The position numbers were made by a program, and so were the translations under genes. Below are positions 12,623-18,751 of a stretch of 18,751 nucleotides of DNA, one piece after another. The notes beneath the pieces are model-generated. The model worked only from the letters and a program-made list of their open reading frames with translations. It made no database searches and was not told the DNA's origin. Where the stretch lies: positions 1 through 18,751 of the forward strand of contig DGDR01000231.1 in NCBI GenBank assembly GCA_002385545.1, in the 5' to 3' direction. The first letter of the stretch is position 1; the number at the start of each line of letters is the position of its first letter. Source of the DNA: Clostridium sp. UBA3947. GTDB lineage: Bacteria; Bacillota; Clostridia; Clostridiales; Clostridiaceae.

Positions 12623-14359
12623 ATGATTAGAAAAATAGCAAAATATATTGGTGAATTTAAGAAAGACACTATTCTAACCCCTTTATTTGTAATCATAGAA
12701 GTGTTTTTAGAAGTAGCAATCCCTTATTTAATGTCAATGATTATAGATAATGGTATAGGAAACGAGAACATAAAATATGTGGTTGTTGTTGGGCTAATAA
12801 TGCTAGTAACAGCATTCCTGTCTCTTACCTGCGGAGTATTGTCAGGTAAATATGGGGCTAGTGCATCGGCGGGCTTTGCTAGAAATTTGAGAAGAGAAAT
12901 GTATTATAACATTCAAAATTATTCTTTCTCAAATATAGATAAATATTCAACTGCTGGTTTGGTAACCAGATTAACTACAGATGTATCAAATGTTCAAAAT
13001 GCCTTTCAAATGATAATAAGAATTGCTGTTAGAGCACCGATTATGCTGATTTCAGCTATGGTAATGAGCTTCAAAATTAATTCAAGATTATCATTAATCT
13101 TCTTAGGGGCCATAATTTTTCTTGGACTAACCTTGTATATAATTATGACAGGAGCTCATCCATACTTTAAAAAGGTATTTAAGAAGTACGATGACTTAAA
13201 TGCAAGTGTGCAGGAAAACTTAGTAGGCATTAGGGCGGTAAAGGCCTATGTAAGAGAAGAACATGAGATTAATAAGTTCCATAAGGCCTCTGAAACCTTA
13301 TACAATTACTTTGTAAAAGCAGAAAAAAGGATAATACTTAACTCTCCTGCTATGCAATTTGCAGTGTATACCTGTATTTTATTGCTATCCTGGCTTGGAG
13401 CAAAGATGATAGTATCAGATACTATGACCACAGGAGAACTAATGAGTCTCTTTACTTATACCACTAATATACTAATGAGCCTTATGATTATTTCTATGGT
13501 TTTTGTTATGGTGGTAATGGCCAGATCCTCTGCGGAGAGAATAATAGAGGTTATAGAGGAAAAGAGCGATATAGTTAATGATGAAAATCCAATTTATGAA
13601 GTTAAGGACGGTTCCATAAGCTTTAACAATGTGGGCTTTAGCTATAGTGGAAATCCAGATAACCTTGTTTTGGAGAATATTAATTTAAAAATTAACAGCG
13701 GAGAAGTTGTTGGAATTGTAGGGGGTACTGGTAGTGCAAAGAGTACCTTAGTTCAGCTTATTCCAAGGCTCTATGATGTAACGATAGGTTCTGTAGAAGT
13801 AGGTGGCGTTGATGTTAGAAAGTACGATATAGAAACCCTAAGAAATGAGGTTTCTATGGTATTGCAAAAGAATGTATTATTTTCAGGAACAATCAAAGAA
13901 AACCTGCGATGGGGAAATAAAAATGCCACCGATGAGGAAATTATTAAGGCCTGCAAACTGGCTCAAGCTCATGAATTTATAGAAAAATTCCCTGATAAAT
14001 ATGATACCTATATAGAACAGGGTGGAAGCAATGTATCTGGCGGTCAAAGACAGAGACTGTGTATTGCAAGAGCCCTGCTTAAGAAGCCTAAAATATTAAT
14101 TTTAGATGATTCCACCAGCGCGGTAGATACAAAAACCGATGCCCTTATAAGAAAAGCCTTTAGGGAAACAATACCAAATACTACAAAGATTATTATAGCT
14201 CAACGTATTTCCTCTGTTCAGGATGCAGATAAGATTATTGTATTGGATGATGGAAAGATAAGCGGAATAGGAACTCATGAAGAATTATTAAAGACTAATG
14301 ATATATACAAAGAAATGTATGAATATCAAGTGAAAGGGGCGGAGGAAGATGAGAACTAA
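12623..14359 (+). CDS. Heterodimeric ABC exporter, degenerate-site subunit
   Basis: A 578-residue half-transporter: a membrane domain of six helices (about 18-300) and an ATP-binding domain (about 330-578). The NBD has a Walker A altered to GGTGSAKST (367-375, Ala372 where Gly is usual), signature VSGGQ (471-475), Walker B LILDD (492-496, Asp496 replacing the catalytic Glu) and Gln527 in place of the switch His (IAQRIS). These changes mark the non-hydrolysing site of a heterodimer such as TM287/288, BmrCD or LmrCD. Its intact signature completes the active site of its partner. ATG 12623 follows GGGAGGG; the TTG just before it is an unlikely start. The partner gene overlaps by 11 bases. The MarR neighbour suggests export of toxic compounds; the substrate is not predictable. 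Confidence 0.93.
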   Translation: MIRKIAKYIGEFKKDTILTPLFVIIEVFLEVAIPYLMSMIIDNGIGNENIKYVVVVGLIMLVTAFLSLTCGVLSGKYGASASAGFARNLRREMYYNIQNYSFSNIDKYSTAGLVTRLTTDVSNVQNAFQMIIRIAVRAPIMLISAMVMSFKINSRLSLIFLGAIIFLGLTLYIIMTGAHPYFKKVFKKYDDLNASVQENLVGIRAVKAYVREEHEINKFHKASETLYNYFVKAEKRIILNSPAMQFAVYTCILLLSWLGAKMIVSDTMTTGELMSLFTYTTNILMSLMIISMVFVMVVMARSSAERIIEVIEEKSDIVNDENPIYEVKDGSISFNNVGFSYSGNPDNLVLENINLKINSGEVVGIVGGTGSAKSTLVQLIPRLYDVTIGSVEVGGVDVRKYDIETLRNEVSMVLQKNVLFSGTIKENLRWGNKNATDEEIIKACKLAQAHEFIEKFPDKYDTYIEQGGSNVSGGQRQRLCIARALLKKPKILILDDSTSAVDTKTDALIRKAFRETIPNTTKIIIAQRISSVQDADKIIVLDDGKISGIGTHEELLKTNDIYKEMYEYQVKGAEEDEN

Positions 14360-16235
14360 AGGTATGGGTGGACCTAGTGTCAATCCCGGAAAAACCTTAA
14401 AAAGGTTAGTAGATTATGTGTTTCGCGGATACAAGCTGCAATTTTTAGTTGCTACAATAACCATTATAATAAGCTCTATTGTTAACGTAGTAGGCACATT
14501 GTTTTTAAGAAATCTTATAGATGATTATATAGCACCGCTTCTAAATAAGACTTCGCCAGATTTTACACCATTGCTTAAAGCCATAGTAACCATGGCGGCA
14601 ATATATTATGTTGGAGTTATAGCTACTTATGTATATAATCGAATAATGGTTATAATTTCTCAGGGGTCCTTGAAAAGAATCAGGGATGATATGTTTGAAC
14701 ATATGGAAACTTTACCAATTAAGTTCTTTGATACCCATTCCCATGGGGAGTTAATGAGCTTATATACAAATGATACAGATACCTTAAGGCAGATGATTAG
14801 CCAAGGTATCCCTCAACTGCTATCAGCGGTTATTACAGTTACTAGCGTAATAATTTCCATGATATTTTTAAGCATACCTTTGACTATTATAGAATTGGGC
14901 TTTGTTTTCATAGTATCATATGTTACTAAATTTATCGGAGATAAAAGTAGAAAGTATTTTGGTTTACAGCAAAAAGATATAGGAACGCTAAATGGATATA
15001 TAGAAGAGATGATGGAAGGGCAAAAGGTTGTAAAGGTCTTTTGCCACGAGGAAGAGGCAAAGATTAACTTTGACAAAATAAATGATCAGCTTCGTGACAG
15101 TGCTTACCAGGCAAATAAATTTGCTAATATTTTAATGCCTATAATGGGTAATATCGGATATATCAACTATGTAGTGGTATCAATTATTGGATCAATTCTG
15201 GCCATAGGAGGCTTTGCAGGCTTTACTATAGGAGCCCTAGCATCCTTCCTACAGCTAACAAGAACCTTTAGCCTAACAATAAACCAGATGTCTCAACAGT
15301 TTAACTTTGTTATCATGGCCCTAGCTGGAGCTGAGCGTATATTTAACTTCTTAGATGAAAAGCCAGAAGTAGACGAAGGTTATGTAACCCTAGTTAATGT
15401 AAAGGAAAAGGAAGATGGCACTTTAGAAGAGTGTCAGGAACGCACTGGAATCTGGGCTTGGAAGCATCCTCATGGAGATGGCACTATTACCTACACCAAG
15501 CTGCAAGGTGAGGTTGTGTTCAATGACGTAGATTTCGGATACAGCGATGATAAAATTATTTTACACAACATAAAGCTCTATGCAAAACCAGGACAAAAGG
15601 TGGCTTTTGTAGGAGCTACTGGAGCAGGTAAGACTACTATAACCAATTTAATAAACCGATTTTATTCTATTCAAGACGGAAAAATACGATATGATGGCAT
15701 AAATATAAATAAAATTAAGAAGGACGATTTAAGACGTTCCCTTGGAATTGTACTACAAGACCCACACCTGTTTACTGGAACCATAGCGGATAATATTAGA
15801 TTTGGTAAATTGGATGCTACCGATGAAGAGGTAGTGGCAGCAGCTAAGCTGGCAAATGCCCATTCTTTTATAAAGCATTTACCTCAAGGCTACAATACTG
15901 TAATAACTGGCGACGGAGCTAACCTATCACAAGGGCAAAAGCAGCTATTAACAATTGCTAGAGCCGCCATTGCTGACCCACCAGTTTTAATACTGGACGA
16001 AGCTACCTCCAGTATAGATACTAGAACAGAGGCTATTGTTCAGGATGGTATGGATAAACTTATGAAGGGTCGAACAGTATTTGTAATTGCCCACAGGCTT
16101 TCCACAGTAAAAAACTCTGATGTAATTATGGTATTAGATCAAGGTAGAATAATCGAAAGGGGAAGTCATGAGGATTTAATTAAGCAAAAAGGTAAGTATT
16201 ATCAGCTGTATACAGGAGCCTTTGAGCTGTCATAA
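14349..16235 (+). CDS. Heterodimeric ABC exporter, catalytic-site subunit
   Basis: A 628-residue half-transporter with six membrane helices (about 30-320) and an NBD (about 385-628). Walker A GATGAGKTT (422-430), Walker B LILDE with catalytic Glu551, and switch His582 (IAHRLS) are all canonical. The signature is altered to LSQGQ (526-530), which faces the partner's degenerate Walker motifs. Thus the pair has one canonical and one degenerate ATP site. An insertion of about 40 residues between the two domains (about 345-385, with WAWKHPHGDGT) is longer than in most exporters but seems usual for this clostridial type. ATG 14349 is preceded by GGAGGA inside the upstream gene, and the 11-base overlap suggests coupled translation and equal amounts of both subunits. 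Confidence 0.93.
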   Translation: MRTKGMGGPSVNPGKTLKRLVDYVFRGYKLQFLVATITIIISSIVNVVGTLFLRNLIDDYIAPLLNKTSPDFTPLLKAIVTMAAIYYVGVIATYVYNRIMVIISQGSLKRIRDDMFEHMETLPIKFFDTHSHGELMSLYTNDTDTLRQMISQGIPQLLSAVITVTSVIISMIFLSIPLTIIELGFVFIVSYVTKFIGDKSRKYFGLQQKDIGTLNGYIEEMMEGQKVVKVFCHEEEAKINFDKINDQLRDSAYQANKFANILMPIMGNIGYINYVVVSIIGSILAIGGFAGFTIGALASFLQLTRTFSLTINQMSQQFNFVIMALAGAERIFNFLDEKPEVDEGYVTLVNVKEKEDGTLEECQERTGIWAWKHPHGDGTITYTKLQGEVVFNDVDFGYSDDKIILHNIKLYAKPGQKVAFVGATGAGKTTITNLINRFYSIQDGKIRYDGININKIKKDDLRRSLGIVLQDPHLFTGTIADNIRFGKLDATDEEVVAAAKLANAHSFIKHLPQGYNTVITGDGANLSQGQKQLLTIARAAIADPPVLILDEATSSIDTRTEAIVQDGMDKLMKGRTVFVIAHRLSTVKNSDVIMVLDQGRIIERGSHEDLIKQKGKYYQLYTGAFELS

Positions 16236-16290
16236 AATTGCCCCAGGGGCGTGCGATTTACGTCGAAATATAGACTATAGTAGCTGTTGT

Positions 16291-16343
16291 GGACCGTTGC
16301 ACCATTAGCTAATTTAATTGTTAGTTGTGCATCGGTCCTTTTT
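16291..16343 (+). terminator. Terminator of the exporter operon
   Basis: GGACCG (16291-16296) pairs with CGGTCC (16333-16338). After one T-T mismatch, TGCAC pairs with GTGCA, and a further A-T-rich stem continues inward. TTTTT follows. The stem is unusually long, about 18 pairs with two or three mismatches. Confidence 0.85.
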
Positions 16344-16408
16344 CTGCCATAAATACCCGCTGCCAAATAAATAAAGGAATATAGCTAAAAGCTAATAAAA
16401 CAGCAAAA

Positions 16409-16449
16409 GGCTGCCGCACAACTAACTGATTATTAGTTATGCAACAGCC
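16409..16449 (-). terminator. Terminator of thrS
   Basis: On the minus strand, GGCTGTTGCATAACTAA pairs with TTAGTTGTGCGGCAGCC, a continuous 17-base-pair RNA stem when G-U pairs are allowed, followed by TTTTGCTGTTTT. The many G-U pairs make it stable only as minus-strand RNA. The space to the exporter terminator (16344-16408) holds nothing recognisable. Confidence 0.82.
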
Positions 16450-16462
16450 ACTTTAAAATACA

Positions 16463-18379
16463 TTACTCAAAGGATAAGCTTCTAGCAGCCACTTCTGCTT
16501 TTACTCTAGAGATAAAGTCCTCTAAGGATATTATACCTTCATCGCCAAGGTTTCTGCTTCTTAGGGACACCTTGTTCTGCTCTTCTTCTTTCTCTCCAAT
16601 TATCAGCATATAAGGTACCCTTTCATTTCTAGCCTCCCTAATTTTATAACCTATCTTTTCAGCCCTAGTGTCAATTTCAGCTCTAATACCTTCTGCTTTC
16701 AGCTGCTTAAGTATACTAGAAGCGTATTCATGATATTTTTCAGATATAGGCAATAGCTTAACCTGCACTGGAGCTAGCCAAGTAGGGAATTTTCCCTCGA
16801 AATGCTCAATTAATATACCTATAAATCTTTCAAGACTTCCGAAAATAGCTCTATGGATAATAATAGGCTTATGCTTTTCTCCGTCACTGCCTATATAGTT
16901 TAAGTCAAAGCGCTGTGGAAGCTGAAAATCTAGCTGTATTGTGCCACATTGCCACTTTCTGCCGATACTGTCTTCTAAGTGAAAATCTATTTTTGGTCCA
17001 TAGAAGGCTCCATCACCAGGGTTTAACTTATATGGCTGACCTATTTCCTCTAAGGCTTCCTGTAGAGCGGATTCTGCTAGATGCCAATCTTCATCGCTAC
17101 CCATAGAGTTTTCTGGACGAGTAGATAATTCAACCTCGTATTTAAAACCAAAGCAAGTATATATTTCATTAATTAACTCCATTACTCCTTTGATTTCATC
17201 CTTAATTTGCTCTGGTAGCATAAAGATATGAGCATCATCCTGAGTTAAAGCCCGGACTCTCATGAGACCGTGTAAAGCACCGGATAATTCATGCCTATGA
17301 ACCAAACCCATTTCAGCCACTCTTAGTGGTAAATCTCTATAGGAGTGCATTTCTGAATTGTACACTAGCATACCACCAGGACAGTTCATTGGCTTTATAG
17401 CAAAATCCTGTTGGTCTATTTGCAATGTATACATATTATCCTTATAGTGATACCAATGACCAGAAGTCTCCCAAAGCTCACGGTTTAATATAAGAGGAGT
17501 TTCTATTTCAATGTATTCATATTTTCTATGAAGCTCTCTCCAATAATCTATAAGTATATTCTTTAAAACAACTCCATTAGGTAGGAAGAATGGAAAACCA
17601 GGTCCTTCATCCATAAGAGTAAATAGTTTTAACTCCTTACCTAATTTTCTGTGGTCTCTCTTTTTAGCCTCCTCCAACCTAGCCAAATGCTCATCTAAAA
17701 GCTTCTTTTTTGGGAAGGAAGTGCCATATATTCTCTGAAGAGTTTTGTTGTTGCTAGCCCCCTTCCAATATGCTCCAGCAAGGCTTAAGAGCTTAAAAGC
17801 CTTTACTGACTTAGTTGAGGGTAAATGGGGACCAGCACATAAATCAATAAATTCACCTTGCTTGTAGAAGGATATTATTTCATCCTCAGGTAAATCATTT
17901 ATAAGTTCAACCTTATAGTCCTCACCTTTTTCTGACATCAGTTTTATAGCTTCTTCTCTAGGAAGCTCAAAGCGCTCTATGGCATAGTTTTCTTGTACTA
18001 TCTTTTCCATCTCTTTTTCTATAAGAGCTAAATCTTCTAAAGTAAATTTATGCTCGCTGTCAAAATCATAGTAGAAGCCATTTTCAATGGAAGGACCAAT
18101 GGTTAATTTAGTCTCAGGGTAAAGCCTTTTTACAGCCTGTGCTAGAATATGAGCACTGGTATGCCTAAAGACGTCCTTTCCATTTTTATCTTCAAAAGTG
18201 AGTATGGTCACTTCATCGCCCTCCTGTAGGGTATAGGTTAGATCTACCACCTTGCCATTTACTTCTGCTGCTAAAGCTTCCTTAGCTAATTTCTCGCTAA
18301 TTTCTTTGGCTAAAGATAATACAGTGGTGCCTAAAGTCACCTCCTTAACCAAACCATTCTTAAGACTAACTTTAATCAT
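16463..18379 (-). CDS. thrS: Threonyl-tRNA synthetase
   Basis: A 638-residue class II synthetase of normal bacterial length. It attaches threonine to tRNA-Thr. An N-terminal TGS domain (1-61) is followed by the editing domain with His73-x3-His77 (HTSAH) and Cys181/His185 (CAGPH), which removes mischarged serine. The catalytic core has the zinc ligands Cys333 (NCPGG), His384 and His509 and the class II motifs, including the RHELSGALHGLMRVR region. An anticodon-binding domain spans about 535-638. All key residues are present. The ATG at 18379 was chosen because GGGAGG lies eight bases upstream and MIKVSLKNG fits the usual TGS start. A longer in-frame start at 18427 would fall inside the leader terminator hairpin. 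It is monocistronic under T-box control. Confidence 0.97.
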   Translation of the reverse strand: MIKVSLKNGLVKEVTLGTTVLSLAKEISEKLAKEALAAEVNGKVVDLTYTLQEGDEVTILTFEDKNGKDVFRHTSAHILAQAVKRLYPETKLTIGPSIENGFYYDFDSEHKFTLEDLALIEKEMEKIVQENYAIERFELPREEAIKLMSEKGEDYKVELINDLPEDEIISFYKQGEFIDLCAGPHLPSTKSVKAFKLLSLAGAYWKGASNNKTLQRIYGTSFPKKKLLDEHLARLEEAKKRDHRKLGKELKLFTLMDEGPGFPFFLPNGVVLKNILIDYWRELHRKYEYIEIETPLILNRELWETSGHWYHYKDNMYTLQIDQQDFAIKPMNCPGGMLVYNSEMHSYRDLPLRVAEMGLVHRHELSGALHGLMRVRALTQDDAHIFMLPEQIKDEIKGVMELINEIYTCFGFKYEVELSTRPENSMGSDEDWHLAESALQEALEEIGQPYKLNPGDGAFYGPKIDFHLEDSIGRKWQCGTIQLDFQLPQRFDLNYIGSDGEKHKPIIIHRAIFGSLERFIGILIEHFEGKFPTWLAPVQVKLLPISEKYHEYASSILKQLKAEGIRAEIDTRAEKIGYKIREARNERVPYMLIIGEKEEEQNKVSLRSRNLGDEGIISLEDFISRVKAEVAARSLSFE

Positions 18380-18412
18380 TGTTTTTCCTCCCTTCGAAAA
18401 AATTTTTAATAT

Positions 18413-18664
18413 AAAAAAGACATTCATCCCTATAGGGACGAATGTCTAATATCCGCGGTTCCACCCAAATTGAATTCAAAGAATTCCACTTAATGTTATA
18501 ACGGCACTGCCGGTGGCATTTCGATTTATTTTATATCTACTAAACCACTGCTCAAGGGTAGTTTTCCTAAGAACCATGTTAAAGGCTGCTTTCAGCTGGT
18601 AACAGCCTCTCTCTGTTAACTGGGTTTCTAAGTACTCTTCCTCGTCATCGCAATAATATTTGTT
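18413..18664 (-). ncRNA. T-box riboswitch leader of thrS
   Basis: The minus strand carries a full T-box leader. The T-box sequence TGGGTGGAACCGCGG (about 18453-18467) is followed by the terminator stem (18419-18446: GACATTCGTCCC/GGGATGAATGTC-like arms) and TTTTTT. Stem I has an AGAGAGAGG-containing region and a GAAAACTACCC stretch, in which ACC (18557-18559), a threonine codon, is the likely specifier. The UGGA in the T-box would pair with a tRNA ending UCCA, that is a U discriminator. Uncharged tRNA-Thr should stabilise the antiterminator and allow thrS transcription. Confidence 0.9.
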
Positions 18665-18670
18665 TTGATT

Positions 18671-18699
18671 ATTTTATACCTATTAAAAAATAATGTCAA
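18671..18699 (-). promoter_or_regulatory. Promoter of the thrS T-box transcript
   Basis: On the minus strand: TTGACA (18694-18699), 17-base spacer, TAAAAT (18671-18676). Another TTGACA at 18738-18743 could serve a second, weaker promoter (an imperfect -10 follows), but support is thin. Confidence 0.8.
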
Positions 18700-18751
18700 T
18701 AAGCTTTATATAATTAATATCAATATTATTGTTGGTTTGTCAAACATATGT

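Noticed and set aside
16240..16250. GCCCC-A-GGGGC mini-hairpin after the exporter
   Set aside because: The loop is too small for all pairs to form and no T-run follows; the strong terminator is 40 bases further on.
18380..18427. Longer N terminus of thrS starting at 18427
   Set aside because: It would lie inside the T-box terminator hairpin, and the ATG at 18379 has a much better ribosome binding site and fits the family start.
1..18751. Search for CRISPR arrays, tRNA/rRNA genes, insertion sequences and phage or defence genes
   Set aside because: I saw no regularly spaced repeats, no cloverleaf-type genes, and no transposase, integrase or recognised defence domains.

Overview
The window looks like chromosomal DNA from a low-GC Firmicute, most likely a Clostridium or a close relative. 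The evidence is the strong AT bias, AGGAGG-type ribosome binding sites, TTGACA/TATAAT promoters, hairpin-plus-T-run terminators, a T-box leader on thrS, a PerR-like box on ahpC and several clostridial-type radical SAM and membrane proteins. I see no rRNA, tRNA, CRISPR array, insertion sequence or phage gene. It reads as ordinary housekeeping and accessory chromosome, not as an island.

Layout: (1) 2-433 is the 3' part of a ComB-type phosphatase, closed by a terminator. (2) 601-2030 holds a zinc-ribbon/YARHG membrane protein and a small membrane-anchored unknown with a strong internal ribosome binding site. (3) 2096-3763 is an ABC-F ATPase with its own consensus promoter. (4) 3897-5057 holds a 55-residue unknown and an unusual protein joining a PH-like domain to an EF-Tu domain-2-like barrel. 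(5) 5289-8383 carries a radical SAM protein, then a probable two-gene unit of a DUF2975-like membrane protein and a cobalamin-binding-type radical SAM protein. (6) 8594-10697 on the minus strand is the peroxide defence operon ahpC-ahpF, behind a promoter overlapped by a PerR-like box and a leader with an 18-bp perfect palindrome. (7) 11017-12041 has a rhomboid protease and a small unknown. (8) 12140-16235 is a MarR regulator followed by a heterodimeric ABC exporter pair. The same GTTAG-N4-CTAAC site lies before marR and before the transporter. (9) 16463-18699 on the minus strand is threonyl-tRNA synthetase under a T-box riboswitch.

Working together: AhpF passes electrons from NAD(P)H to AhpC for peroxide reduction. 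The MarR protein probably senses a toxic compound and controls both itself and the exporter, in which one ATP site is degenerate and one canonical. Uncharged tRNA-Thr should relieve termination in the thrS leader. The other genes appear as separate short units, each followed by its own hairpin in most cases.

I did not find a clear new defence or mobile system. The observations most worth following are the PH/EF-Tu-D2 fusion, the possible dual-start membrane/soluble protein at 1698, the structured ahpCF leader, the paired MarR operators, and three terminator hairpins that share a GTTGCA / TTGTGC core.
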